DNA of 39,157 nt, from contig NZ_KI421503.1 in NCBI RefSeq assembly GCF_000473145.1, forward strand, positions 71,821 to 110,977, in the 5' to 3' direction. The position numbers were made by a program, and so were the translations under genes. Positions within the stretch are counted from its first letter, which is position 1; each line of letters opens with the position of its first letter. Source of the stretch: Leisingera daeponensis DSM 23529 (GTDB taxonomy: Bacteria; Pseudomonadota; Alphaproteobacteria; Rhodobacterales; Rhodobacteraceae). The notes beneath the pieces were generated by a model. That model did no database searches, was not told the origin of the DNA, and saw nothing but the letters and a program-made list of their open reading frames with translations. Positions 17,014 to 25,939 of this stretch are shown here, piece by piece.

Positions 17014-18068
17014 GGGCGTTGTTGCAGAACTCAGTCGGTGAAGGATTCACATCGGGAATCCATGCGGTTAGACGATCTGCATGAGCAAGCCCAAGCCCGC
17101 CCGCTACCGCACGACGAACTGGTCCAGCTACAACGATGCGCTCAGGAAGCGCGGATCGCTGCTGATCTGGCTGGACAAGGAGATGACCTGGCACGCGCCG
17201 CATGAGGGACGCCCAGGGCGCCCGCCGGTCTTTTCGAATGCCGCGATCCAGTTTTGCCTGTCGCTCAAGGTTCTGTTCAAGCTACCGCTCAGGCAGACAG
17301 CCGGAATGGTCGCGAGCCTCCTGCGCCTGGCAGGGCTAGACTGGCCCGTTCCGGACTACTCGACGCTGTGCCGCAGACAGAAGACCCTCAAGGTGCAGAT
17401 CCCCTATCGCCGTGCCGAAGGGCCGCTGAATCTTCTGGTGGACAGCACCGGCATCAAGTTTCTTGGCGACGGCGAATGGCAGGCCCGCAAGCATGGCGTT
17501 CAGGGCCGCCGCCAATGGCGCAAGGTGCATCTGGCGATGGATATCGCCACCTCGGATATCCGGGCCGTCGAGTTCACCCCTAGCCGGGAAGGCGACAGCC
17601 CAGTCCTGCCGGACCTGTTGGGCCAGATCCCCGAGGACGAGGACATCGGCACCGTGACCGCGGATGGTGCCTACGATACCCGCCGCTGCCACGGCGCCGT
17701 CATCGCACGCGGTGGCACGGCAATCATACCGACCCGAAGGAACGGTCGAGCTTGGAAAGAGGACTGCCCGGCTGCCAAGGCGCGCAACGAAACCCTGCGC
17801 GCCACGCGTCACTACGGTCGGGCATTCTGGAAGCGGTGGACCGGATACCACGCCCGTAGCCGAGTGGAGGCCAAGATGCGATGCCTGAAGGCCTTCGGTG
17901 AGCGCATCGCCGCGCGGGATCCAGATCGCCAAACCGCCGAAATCCACATCCGGGTCGCCCTTGTCAATCGCTTCAACGCGCTCGGCACCGCCCACGTCGT
18001 CCGCGTGGCATGAAACTGAATGGGAAAGGGGCACTCACAACTCAGGCCGACTTTCTGCAACAACGCCC
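17014..18068 (+). mobile_element. IS5-family insertion sequence, intact
   Basis: The element is bounded by 16-bp perfect inverted ends (GGGCGTTGTTGCAGAA at 17014-17029 and its complement at 18053-18068). One full-length transposase gene lies inside. No target-site duplication can be seen in the flanks, so the element may have deleted adjacent DNA. The right end lies just before the last codons of a possible tniA remnant and the tniB gene. Confidence 0.85.
17081..18013 (+). CDS. IS5-family transposase
   Basis: A protein of 310 residues with an uninterrupted DDE catalytic set: D121 in LLVDSTGIKFLG, D195 in TVTADGAYDTRRC and E263 in RSRVEAKMRCLK. The N-terminal part (YRTTNWSSYNDALRKRGSLL) is typical of IS5-family transposases that use a single frame. 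It should be active. It is clearly related to, but distinct from, the frameshifted transposase at 22290-23221. Confidence 0.9.
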   Translation: MSKPKPARYRTTNWSSYNDALRKRGSLLIWLDKEMTWHAPHEGRPGRPPVFSNAAIQFCLSLKVLFKLPLRQTAGMVASLLRLAGLDWPVPDYSTLCRRQKTLKVQIPYRRAEGPLNLLVDSTGIKFLGDGEWQARKHGVQGRRQWRKVHLAMDIATSDIRAVEFTPSREGDSPVLPDLLGQIPEDEDIGTVTADGAYDTRRCHGAVIARGGTAIIPTRRNGRAWKEDCPAAKARNETLRATRHYGRAFWKRWTGYHARSRVEAKMRCLKAFGERIAARDPDRQTAEIHIRVALVNRFNALGTAHVVRVA

Positions 18069-18103
18069 ATCGCGCCCCATGTTCAAGGTGGAGCGCTGGT
18101 GAA

Positions 18104-18982
18104 TTGAGGGCAGAAACTGAAGACGACGGCCGCATCGCCCTCATTCAATCGGACATCTGGATCGGCTTTCCCCGAGCGGAGCAAGTGCTGGACCGGCTGC
18201 ATGGTCTGATTGAGATGTCGCGGCAGACCCGCATGCCTGGCCTTCTGGTGCATGGGGCGTCCGGCATCGGCAAAACAATGATCGCCCGCAACCTGTCGCG
18301 ACGCTATGCGCCGGAGTATGATCCGGAGTCGGGCGTCACCCACACCCCGTTACTTCTGTTGCAGGCGCCACCCGCTCCTGATGAGCGGCGGTTCTATATG
18401 CACATCCTCGCAGCCGTCGGAGCCCCGTCGTCGACGCTGAGCCTGAAGGCGCAGAGTGTTGCCTCGCTGGAAGTTCGGGTCGTGGGCCTTTTGCGCGACC
18501 TCGGGCTGCGGATGATCATGATCGACGAAGTCCACAACCTTCTTGCGGGCACGCATAGGGAACAGCGCCGGTTCCTCAATGTCTTGAGGTATCTCAGCAA
18601 CGAGCTGGAGGCATCTTTGGTCTGCTACGGTGTCAGCGAAGCCGTCGATGCCATTCGCGGCGATGTCCAACTGGCCCGTCGGCTTGATGAACACCACCTG
18701 CCGAATTGGCGCGATGATGCCGAGTTTTCGGATATGATCCAGACATTGATCGCGGCCATGCCGCTGGAGAAGAAATCCAATCTGCAAGTGCGGTCGCTCA
18801 AGCAGATCCTCGCATTAACTGGCGGGGTGACGTCCCGCATCTTTGCCTTGGTCAAGGATCTGTCCATCGACGCGATCATCAGCGGTGACGAGTGCGTCAC
18901 TGATGATGCCATCGCAAAATGGACACCGGTCTGGTCGCGCCATGCAAACGCTCAGCGACGGCTCGAGAAATCTGGGGCGTGA
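18104..18982 (+). CDS. tniB: TniB-type transposition ATPase
   Basis: The open frame continues upstream, but the TTG at 18104 gives the expected TniB length (292 residues). It also places RIALIQSDIWIGFPRAEQVL at the N-terminus, as in the family. Walker A GASGIGKT is at about 51-58 and Walker B MIMIDEVHNLL ends at about 147. TniB is the AAA+ regulator that links target choice to the TniA transposase in Tn5053- and Tn7-like elements. It is followed by tniQ with a GTGA overlap. tniA is missing. Only a short open stretch ending VERW and a stop at 18102 remains before it and could be its last codons. The upstream side was cut by the IS5-family element. Confidence 0.85.
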   Translation: MRAETEDDGRIALIQSDIWIGFPRAEQVLDRLHGLIEMSRQTRMPGLLVHGASGIGKTMIARNLSRRYAPEYDPESGVTHTPLLLLQAPPAPDERRFYMHILAAVGAPSSTLSLKAQSVASLEVRVVGLLRDLGLRMIMIDEVHNLLAGTHREQRRFLNVLRYLSNELEASLVCYGVSEAVDAIRGDVQLARRLDEHHLPNWRDDAEFSDMIQTLIAAMPLEKKSNLQVRSLKQILALTGGVTSRIFALVKDLSIDAIISGDECVTDDAIAKWTPVWSRHANAQRRLEKSGA

Positions 18983-19770
18983 CGTGTATCCCGCTGCCGA
19001 TATCGGTGACGCCAGTGCCGGACGAGTTGCTTTCTGGTTGGTTATCGCGACTGGCCGCTTCCAATCATTGCGAGGTAGCAGACCTGCTCGCCCATATCGG
19101 GATCGACGCAAAATATGCTGCAGCCCTTGATTTTGATCTCGACATGCTGGCCGCGGATAGGATTTCCGTTGCGGCGCGCTTCGATCCAGCGTTCGTGTCG
19201 TCGATGACTTTCGCGGCGATGCCGGAAGCAGAGATGCGGTTGACCGCACAGGTGCCGTTCCAGGCTTGCACAAGCTGCGCTGATGGCGGCCTTGAGCTCA
19301 GGCACTGGCGTAGGGCCTGGGCGTTCGACTGCCAGATTTGTGGTGCCCGGCTTCTTCCAAAGGCCGACAGGCAAAATGGCGCAGCGGTCTCCGAAAAGCT
19401 GGTTGATCGTGCCCGCCGGGGGGCACGGATCCTGGAGCGTGTCGCGGTGTCGGGCAGCGCGCGTCAACTACGCCGAGCCATGCGGGCGGTCACCTTCGCG
19501 ATGGGACTCAAAGCTTTATGTGGAGACCCTTTCTTCGCGCTTCAAAGCCCCCGCCCGAACATAAGGCTCTTCTGCCTTGCCGCCATTGCCTCCGCCCAAT
19601 CACGTCCACTGGTAAAGGCTGCGTTGTGCAGCATGGACATCGACGTCTACGCACGAGTTGCCCTGCTTCGCGCCTACGATAAGGAGCCCCGACTGCTTGC
19701 AACCGTCGACCAGATTGCTCAGCGGATGCGACTACGCGTCGGCGGTTCAGCCACCTCATCTCAAATTTAA
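18979..19770 (+). CDS. tniQ: TniQ-family target-selection protein
   Basis: The GTG at 18979 overlaps the tniB stop as GTGA and gives 263 residues beginning with the family-like PLPISVTPVPDELLSGWLSR. A zinc site is visible as C97-x2-C100 and C118-x2-C121 (ACTSCADGG and FDCQICGARLL). TniQ/TnsD-type proteins direct transposition to particular sites. The last codons run into the first of the ATTTAAGGGCAA repeats, so the C-terminus may be shortened or altered. Without tniA the module cannot move on its own. Confidence 0.8.
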   Translation: MTCIPLPISVTPVPDELLSGWLSRLAASNHCEVADLLAHIGIDAKYAAALDFDLDMLAADRISVAARFDPAFVSSMTFAAMPEAEMRLTAQVPFQACTSCADGGLELRHWRRAWAFDCQICGARLLPKADRQNGAAVSEKLVDRARRGARILERVAVSGSARQLRRAMRAVTFAMGLKALCGDPFFALQSPRPNIRLFCLAAIASAQSRPLVKAALCSMDIDVYARVALLRAYDKEPRLLATVDQIAQRMRLRVGGSATSSQI

Positions 19771-19817
19771 GGGCAAGAAAGGCCGGAAAACGCGCCGTGT
19801 CTCGGATTTAAGGGCAA
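19755..19817 (+). repeat. Left cluster of ATTTAAGGGCAA repeats
   Basis: ATTTAAGGGCAA occurs exactly at 19765-19776 and 19806-19817, 41 bp apart. The first is preceded by CTCATCTCA. The same motif appears in inverted orientation at 23705-23785. Multiple terminal repeats are expected at the ends of Tn5053/Tn7-like transposons, and this cluster abuts tniQ. It could therefore be one end of the original transposon. Confidence 0.55.
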
Positions 19818-20354
19818 GGCGACACCCACTTCCGAGAGAACCAGGAACGGTTGCCTGACCATGCTGCGGCTGCCATCCATGCGTTGATCTGCCAAGCGGA
19901 GGCGATTGCCGATCAGGCTGAGGCCCTGGAGAAACGGATCCTCGAGTGGCACCGGACGCACGAGACGAGCCGGCGACTGGCGACCATTCCCGGTATCGGA
20001 CCGATCACCGCCAGCGCAATTGCTGCAAATGTTCCGGATCCGAGCCTGTTCCGCTCGGCACGACAGTTCGCGGCCTGGCTAGGCCTGACGCCACGGGCGA
20101 ACTCAAGCAGTGGCAAGGATCGACAGACCGGGATCAGCAAGCAGGGTGATGGATATATCCGGCGACTGCTCGTTTCCGGCGCGACTGCGGTGCTTCGCTT
20201 TGCAAGGCAGGGCGATGCCGGCAAGGCTTGGATGCTTGGGCTTAAAGCACGCAAGCGACCGAAAGTCGTTGCGGTCGCGCTCGCCAACAAGACTGCCCGG
20301 ATCGCTTGGGCGCTCCTGCGCCGCAACGAGATCTACGCGGCCCCTGTCTCCTGA
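19812..20354 (+). pseudogene. IS110-family transposase, C-terminal remnant
   Basis: The open frame begins right after the TAA at 19809-19811 and gives about 180 residues. It is the C-terminal Transposase_20 part of an IS110-family transposase: TIPGIGPITASAIAANVPDP, then QFAAWLGLTPRANSSSGKDR and GISKQGDGYIRRLLVSGA, and a final VALANKTARIAWALLRRNE. The N-terminal RuvC-like half is missing. A related fragment lies in inverted orientation at 23534-23700. Confidence 0.85.
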
Positions 20355-20667
20355 GCGCGGAACCGCTGACGGAATGCGTGAAGCTGAGAAGAGATGACAA
20401 ACCGGTCGAACCGGGGATCGGGACACCCCAGGGGGTCAAGGCGCAGAAAGCGCGCAATTTTGATTGGGACCCGATCCGCGGACTTCATCTGGGCCAGCGG
20501 CTAGACCGCACCACAAAGGCCGTAGACATGACTGCTTTCGGCATAGGCGCGTCAATTCCCAGCTTGCGCAGCAGGGGTCGTCCAGACATGGGAACACTTG
20601 CCCTCGCCAGAGATGCCCACTGCGCGTTGGCGACGGTCCACCAATGACTTGCGCCACCGGACCTGTG
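20355..20667 (+). other. IS110 3' flank, no gene seen
   Basis: The stretch around 20440-20500 (GATTGGGACCCGATCCGCG) resembles the sequence downstream of the inverted IS110 remnant, read from the other strand at about 23400-23420. It is therefore probably the 3' non-coding end of this IS110 element. I see no gene in this stretch. Confidence 0.4.
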
Positions 20668-20694
20668 GGGGAACCGGCGCAGCGCCAGTTCCCC
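20668..20694 (-). terminator. 12-bp stem hairpin after the hydrolase gene
   Basis: GGGGAACTGGCG and CGCCGGTTCCCC pair around a 3-base loop in minus-strand RNA, with one U-G wobble. In plus-strand RNA the same position is a C-A mismatch. It starts 7 bases after the hydrolase stop codon. No T-tract follows. Confidence 0.55.
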
Positions 20695-20700
20695 ATCGGC

Positions 20701-22140
20701 TCATTCTGCCGGAACCCAGGGCCGGTTATAGGCTGCCACGCGCCAATCACCGTGTTCGATGAACCGGGGGGCGCTCCCGGTTTCCAGCGCCTCGGCTGCG
20801 GCGTTCAGCGCCTCGGGCGATGTCTCGGGCCAGGCGCCCGTTTCGATCCGTTCGACCAGGGTCTCGACGATGGCCGTGCTTTCGGCAGCCGTGAACTCGC
20901 AATGGCCCGTGCCCTGGACCAGCGACTGCCGATACAGATCGCCGGTACCCTGCTCCTGCACCAGCGCGCCGTAGCCTTCCATCAGCGTGTAGGGAATGGC
21001 CCAGTCGCCCAGCATGTGGATGCGGATCGCCGGAACCTGCAGATCGCCGGTCGTCGTGCGCCCGTCTGCGGCCCAGAAATCGCGCGCATAATCCGAGGCC
21101 GCGATGCGGGGGGCGGCGTCGATCCTGGCAATGTCGGCCTGAAGGTCCAAACCGGCCTGTTCGTAGAGCGCCTCAACCGTCCGCGCCATCGCGGGTGCGG
21201 CATTCTGGTAGAAGGCGGCATAGTCGACCCCCTCGTTCCCGGAAAGTTGCTGCCCCGATGCGGCGTTTTCGAACAGAAGCCGCGAGGACCCGCCAACATT
21301 ACCGCCGATGCGCAGCGCCGAGGCCACGATCATGTCGGCCATGGCGCCGGCATCCGCGGTGTCGGGTAGTTCGGTCCCCTCGACCATCCACGGCGACCAC
21401 TGTCCGATGGCGAAGGCAAGCGCCAGCCGCGCGCGGCCCTCCGGGCTTTCGCCCGCCGTTTCGATGGCGGCCATCCAGGACGCACGGATCGCGTCAAGGC
21501 TGCGCTCGCCACCCGCTCCGGCATTGGGCAGGCCGACGATGGCGAGATCGCTGGCCGGACCGTGCCCAGCGGCCTCATAGCTTTCGCCCAGCAGGGTCTG
21601 CATGGCGAACCAGCCATCCAGGAAACTGCTCATGATCCAGACCGGCGTATGGGCGGCAAGCACGGCGGCACCGTCGATCCTGTCCGGGTAATCCTCGGCC
21701 GAAGCGAGGCTGTCGAGCCCTCCGCCAGAACAGCCGTATTGCAGCACCATGTCAGGAGCGCGCTCCAGGTCCGTGAAAATGTCCTGAACAGCTTGTAGAT
21801 TCAGGATTTCACGCTGCGGATCGTATTGCCACAGGCGCAGCGGGTGCCGGGCGAGCCCGGCGAAGGCATAGCCACGACCGAGCAGGTCGTCATACCGCTG
21901 GACCGCTGACGCGACCGAAACGTTGCTGGCGAAATCCAGATCCCTGAGTAGTCGACCATTCCAGTTCTCGGGCACGCGGATCAGCCATGCCGTCCCGTCC
22001 GGCAGGGTTCCCGCATGTTCGTTGAAGGCGGGCTGCTCCTGCGCCGACGCGAGCGGGGCGAAGCCCGCGGTCAGAGCGAGGCAAAGCACCACCATTCCGG
22101 TCCGCGAACGCGGGCCGACCAAATTGGCTGTCCGTGACAT
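20701..22140 (-). CDS. Exported alpha/beta-hydrolase family protein
   Basis: A protein of 479 residues with a clear signal peptide (VVLCLALTAGFAPLASAQ, cut after about residue 33), so periplasmic or secreted. The mature part starts LPDGTAWLIRVPENWNGRLL. The nucleophile elbow GCSGGG places Ser at about 138, and a late GTGHCEF offers the catalytic His. The fold resembles esterase/tannase-like hydrolases; the substrate is unknown. It has its own promoter and a strong GGAGGA site. It is an isolated cargo gene between transposon remnants. Confidence 0.75.
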   Translation of the reverse strand: MSRTANLVGPRSRTGMVVLCLALTAGFAPLASAQEQPAFNEHAGTLPDGTAWLIRVPENWNGRLLRDLDFASNVSVASAVQRYDDLLGRGYAFAGLARHPLRLWQYDPQREILNLQAVQDIFTDLERAPDMVLQYGCSGGGLDSLASAEDYPDRIDGAAVLAAHTPVWIMSSFLDGWFAMQTLLGESYEAAGHGPASDLAIVGLPNAGAGGERSLDAIRASWMAAIETAGESPEGRARLALAFAIGQWSPWMVEGTELPDTADAGAMADMIVASALRIGGNVGGSSRLLFENAASGQQLSGNEGVDYAAFYQNAAPAMARTVEALYEQAGLDLQADIARIDAAPRIAASDYARDFWAADGRTTTGDLQVPAIRIHMLGDWAIPYTLMEGYGALVQEQGTGDLYRQSLVQGTGHCEFTAAESTAIVETLVERIETGAWPETSPEALNAAAEALETGSAPRFIEHGDWRVAAYNRPWVPAE

Positions 22141-22206
22141 GAATTTCCTCCAGTTTGATGCAGCGATGAAATCCGGCTCCTCTTCCGGGGAACCATCGCC
22201 GGGAAA

Positions 22207-22234
22207 AACATAGATAGCTAATTATTAGTGTCAA
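22207..22234 (-). promoter_or_regulatory. Sigma-70-type promoter of the hydrolase gene
   Basis: On the minus strand, TTGACA (22234-22229) and TATGTT (22212-22207) are separated by 16 bases, about 70 bases upstream of the hydrolase ATG. The -35 box borders the end of the IS5-family element at about 22235. Confidence 0.65.
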
Positions 22235-23285
22235 GGGCTCTGATGCACAAATCGGCTTAAGGCCGAGGTTCCCCTTTCCCCGGACGGACTTATCCCACAG
22301 CTTCCGTGACGGGTATTCCGAGCGCGGTGTAGCCGTTCAGGACGGCGATGCGGACCTGGAGTTCGGCGACCTGTCGATCGAAGTCCCGTGCCATGAGCCG
22401 CTGGCCCAGCAACTTGATACAATGCATCTTTGTCTCGACGCGGCTTCGGCGGTGGTATCCACTCCATCGTCGCCAGAGCGCGCGGCCCAGGTATTTCGCC
22501 GCGCGCAGGGCCTCATTTCGCGCCACGGCTCCGGCGGTGATCGTCTTCCAGGGCTTCGCGTTCTTGCGGGGCGGGATGACGGCATGGGCACCGCGATCTG
22601 CAATCGCATCGTGGCATTTGCGCGTGTCGTAGGCGCCATCAGCCGTAACGCTACCGATTTCCTGGTCCTGCGGGATTTGGTCGAGAAGGTGGGTAGGATG
22701 GGCGCATCACCGATGTGGCTCCCGGTGACTTCGACGGCCCGGATCTCCAACGTTTCTTCATCGATCCCAAGGTGGAGCTTGCGCCAGACGCGCCGTTTCG
22801 GGCCGCCATGCTTGCGTGCGTGCCACTCGCCTTCACCTTCGACCTTGATCCCGGTGCTGTCGATCAGCAGGTGCAACGGCCCCTTGGAGCCGCGGTAGGG
22901 GATGTTCACGGCCAAGGTCTTCTGGCGGCGAGATAGCGTGCTGAAGTCGGGCACCGTCCAGTTCAGGCCGACCAGCCGTAGCAGGCTCTCGACGAACCCG
23001 GTCGTCTGCCGGAGCGCCATGCCGAACAGCACTTTCATCGAGAGGCACGTCTGGATAGCGGCATCGCTGTAGGTCTGCTGGCGGCCACGCCTGCCTGTCG
23101 GCGCGGCATCCCAGCTCATCTCGGGGTCAAACCAGATCGTCAGCGAGCCCCGGCGCTTGACTGCTTCATTGTAGGCTGGCCAGTTCCTGGTCTTGTAGGT
23201 CGGGGGTATGGGTCTGCTCATGCAGCCTGACTAACAGACTGGATTCGCAAGGTGAAACCTTCACAGCATTTGCGCAACATGTATA
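22235..23285 (-). mobile_element. IS5-family insertion sequence, frameshifted
   Basis: The ends are approximate. The left end near 22235 (TGATGCACAAATCGG) and the right end near 23260-23285 (TGTTGCGCAAATGCTG, reading inward) are imperfect inverted repeats. The element carries a broken transposase gene. It lies between the hydrolase promoter and the inverted IS110 remnant. Confidence 0.65.
22290..23221 (-). pseudogene. IS5-family transposase with a one-base frameshift
   Basis: The first part starts MSRPIPPTYKTRNWPAYNEA and keeps LLIDSTGIKVEGEGEWHARK with the first Asp. At about 22695-22702 the frame changes, after DAPILP. A second frame then gives LLDQIPQDQEIG and a C-terminal SRVETKMHCIKLLGQRLMAR with the catalytic Glu, ending at 22290. 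A single base lost there explains the break. The relative at 17081-18013 is uninterrupted at the same place, which argues against programmed frameshifting. Confidence 0.85.
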
Positions 23286-23289
23286 ACCG

Positions 23290-23700
23290 CCCCTTGCGCA
23301 AGAGGGTTTCTGGATCAGTTTCGCGCGGTGTCGGGTGCTGACATGTATCCGGCCTCTGTTGCGGCCATCATCACGCCGCGGGCCCGTATGGTGTTCGCAG
23401 GTCGGGTCCAGATCAAAGCCGCGTGCTCGATGGCACTCTGTTGCGCTCTGGTTCTCCCGATCCCGTCTCACGACCGTGCGCCAAACGTCTCCTTGCCCTC
23501 TTCCGCTCCGACGTCCTCGCGACCAGTGACGGCTTACGCCGCAGCGGTCGGAGACTGGTAGGCGCCGCCTCGGGCCATCAGCGCCCAGACGATCCGCGCC
23601 ATTTTGTTCGCCAGCGCGACCCGCACCAGCATCGGCGGCTTGCGCGTCAGCATCTCGCCAAGCCATGTGCCCGGCCGGGCAGCGGCATGAACATGCCTGT
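23290..23700 (-). pseudogene. IS110-family remnant in inverted orientation
   Basis: From about 23700 to the TAA at 23534-23536, the minus strand encodes the last 55 or so residues of an IS110-family transposase. It reads RPGTWLGEMLTRKPPMLVRV followed by ALANKMARIVWALMARGGAY. Downstream, to about 23290, the non-coding part resembles the 3' flank of the other IS110 remnant (GATCTGGACCCGACCTGCG). The N-terminal part is missing. Confidence 0.75.
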
Positions 23701-23704
23701 CGCG

Positions 23705-23785
23705 TAGCCCTTAATTGTGAGATGAGAAATCCAACGAAATCAACGGCCTTGCTTTGCCCTTAAATATGATATTTTGCCTTTAAAT
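23705..23785 (-). repeat. Right cluster of inverted ATTTAAGGGCAA-like repeats
   Basis: TTGCCCTTAAAT at 23754-23765 is the exact complement of the left repeats. TTGCCTTTAAAT (23774-23785) and TAGCCCTTAATT (23705-23716) differ by one and two bases. The 20 bases at 23707-23726 match the complement of 19755-19774 at 18 of 20 positions. The cluster lies directly before the ISKra4-like element. Confidence 0.55.
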
Positions 23786-25248
23786 CGGGAGTGGACAGAA
23801 CATGGGGGTCGTCGTCGGTGATCTGGCCTGTGCTAAGGTAAGCTCTTTGTATGGGGGGCTGCCATGGACGTACGGATTACAATCGAAACTACCTTCGACA
23901 ACGGGGAGAAGCGCACTCATCAGCTTGACGGCATTTCTCGACCATACCGGGTGACCTGCCCAGACGGGATCGGGCTGCGCCTCGAGGATGGGAAAAGGAT
24001 CCTCGAACAGATCCAGAGGGTAATCCTTTACGATCAGGTCGATGAGATCATTCGAGAAAGCCGCGTATGCCCGGATTGCGCCTCGGTTCGTGCCATTCAT
24101 GACTATCGCACGCGCGATCTCGACACGCTCTTTGGGCGGGTTCGGGTCAAAGCCGCGCGCTTGCGCCGCTGTTCGTGTGATGCCAGGTCAGCGGCGATGC
24201 CCGGCGGACCTATTTCTCCGCTGGCCTATTTCTTTCCTGACCGGGCTACCCCGGAGCTGCAGCGGCTCCATGCGGAACTCGGGTCCCGGCATTCCTTTCG
24301 CGAAGCCGCGCGGCTGATGAAAAGCTTCCTCCCCTGCCATCCGCCCCATCACACCACGGTGCGTGACCGGTTGGGAAGAGTAGCCGCGGGGCTCGAGAAA
24401 AGTCGAAGGGCATCAGGCGATCCCGCTGAAGCACTTCCCAAAGGGGGTTTGACGGTTTTTCTGGACGGTGCGCATATCCGCTGTCGACCGGAGTATCAGC
24501 AGCGACACCTGGATCTTGTGGTCGGTAAGATTGAAAGTCGCAATATGTGCCGACGATTTGGCTTGGTCGCCAATGCGACGGCATCGCCAGGCAGCCGGAT
24601 GCGAGAAGAGCTGTCAGACTTTGGATGGAAGCCGGGCCGTCTGTTGACGGTAATCTCTGATGGCGAGCTTGCTCTCCCGAACCTCATACGGAATGCCATG
24701 GGTGGCGACGGCCAGGTGAAGCATATCCTCGACTGGTGGCACATCTCGATGCGTATTCGACATGTCGAGGCCGCCGTTCAGGGTCTGGTCCAGATACCGG
24801 GATTCACTGGAATTCCGGTGCTGTTCCAGCGCCCCGCGAAAAGCCTTCGCTGGTGGCTGTGGCATGGCAGAGCACGGGTCGCGGAAACTTATCTGAAAGG
24901 GCTCATGCACGATTGCACCCGCCTTGCGGAAGAACCTTTGGCTGTCCGCACCGCTGCCGCTCGTGTGCAGGCCCGATGCGGGACACTGTACACCTATCTC
25001 GCGAACAACATGGAATCCCTTGTCGACTATGGCCGACGGTACCGTAACGGGCTGCCCATCTCGTCATCTCGTGCCGAAGGATCAGTCGATGACATTGCCA
25101 ATGCCCGCATGGGAAAGCGCAGAAGGATGCGGTGGTCGCCCAAAGGGGCTCACCGAGTAGCCGTCACAAGGGCCGCAGTTCTCGATGGTCGGCTGACCGT
25201 CGCAAACAGAAAACGCGCCGCATGACCCCCATGTTCTGTCCACTCCCG
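23786..25248 (+). mobile_element. ISKra4-like insertion sequence, intact
   Basis: The element is bounded by perfect 25-bp inverted ends (23786-23810 and 25224-25248, beginning CGGGAGTGGACAGAAC). One full-length transposase gene lies inside. No target duplication is visible in the flanks. The right end cuts exactly into a virB1-like gene fragment. Confidence 0.85.
23864..25225 (+). CDS. ISKra4-like transposase
   Basis: A protein of 453 residues. It has an N-terminal zinc-ribbon-like part (C69-x2-C72 and C103-x-C105) followed by FGRVRVKAARL. The catalytic core shows FLDGAHIRC with D201 and VISDGELALPN with D266. LDWWHISMRIRHVE follows, then a C-terminal SSRAEGSVDDIANARMGKRR holding the likely Glu. 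The LDWWHISMR pattern is typical of ISKra4-family transposases. The family assignment is from memory of that motif. Confidence 0.75.
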   Translation: MDVRITIETTFDNGEKRTHQLDGISRPYRVTCPDGIGLRLEDGKRILEQIQRVILYDQVDEIIRESRVCPDCASVRAIHDYRTRDLDTLFGRVRVKAARLRRCSCDARSAAMPGGPISPLAYFFPDRATPELQRLHAELGSRHSFREAARLMKSFLPCHPPHHTTVRDRLGRVAAGLEKSRRASGDPAEALPKGGLTVFLDGAHIRCRPEYQQRHLDLVVGKIESRNMCRRFGLVANATASPGSRMREELSDFGWKPGRLLTVISDGELALPNLIRNAMGGDGQVKHILDWWHISMRIRHVEAAVQGLVQIPGFTGIPVLFQRPAKSLRWWLWHGRARVAETYLKGLMHDCTRLAEEPLAVRTAAARVQARCGTLYTYLANNMESLVDYGRRYRNGLPISSSRAEGSVDDIANARMGKRRRMRWSPKGAHRVAVTRAAVLDGRLTVANRKRAA

Positions 25249-25854
25249 CTTCGATATCCGCGCGCTTGAGGGCAATGCGGATTTCGGGGTGGCGGCTGTC
25301 TATCCCAATACCGACCCAAGCCCGATGAACAGCCGCCTCTTCGGCGAGGGCCGCGAGACGGTCGAGATGATGATCGTCGAGGTCGCCGGCGAGTTCGCAG
25401 GCGCCCCCGGCGTCGCCCGGGCCGGGCTCTCGGCCACCCAGTGGCGCTGCCTCTTCCAGGCCCTGATCAAGCAGGAGAGCCGCTTCAACGTCGCTGCCGA
25501 AAGCCCGGTCGGGGCCTATGGCCTCACCCAACTCATGCCCGGCACCGCTTCCGATCTCGGCGTCGACCGGTATGATGTGAAGGACAACCTCCGCGGCGGC
25601 GCGCGCTATATCACGACCCAGCTCAACCGTTTCGGCAATATCCCCCATGCGCTCGCGGCTTATAACGCGGGCCCTGGCCGGGTCATCGAATTTGGCGGCG
25701 TGCCGCCCTTCGCCGAGACCCAAGGCTACGTGCGCAACATCTCAAAGTTCTACAACGAATATCTGGCCGTGGTGGGGGGCGCCGACGCGCTTGGCACGCT
25801 CTCGCCCTCGGACTTTGCCCTCGCCGAATATGCCAGCATCTCCGAGGCGGGCGT
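25249..25854 (+). pseudogene. virB1-like lytic transglycosylase fragment
   Basis: This fragment corresponds to residues 83-284 of the intact protein encoded at 34136-35248. It keeps the catalytic region (FQALIKQESRFNVAAESPVG) with its Glu and LAAYNAGPGRVIE. The protein differs at only a few positions, but the DNA differs at roughly one base in ten, mostly third codon positions. The 5' part was removed at the ISKra4-like element and the 3' part at the IS3-family element, exactly at their ends. It cannot make an exported protein. Confidence 0.9.
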
Positions 25855-25939
25855 TGTCTGACGTCAGCACCAATGGGACAGTTTAGGGTGATTTGATAAG
25901 AGAGGGTTTCTGGCTCATCGTAACCACCAAGGAGTGAAG

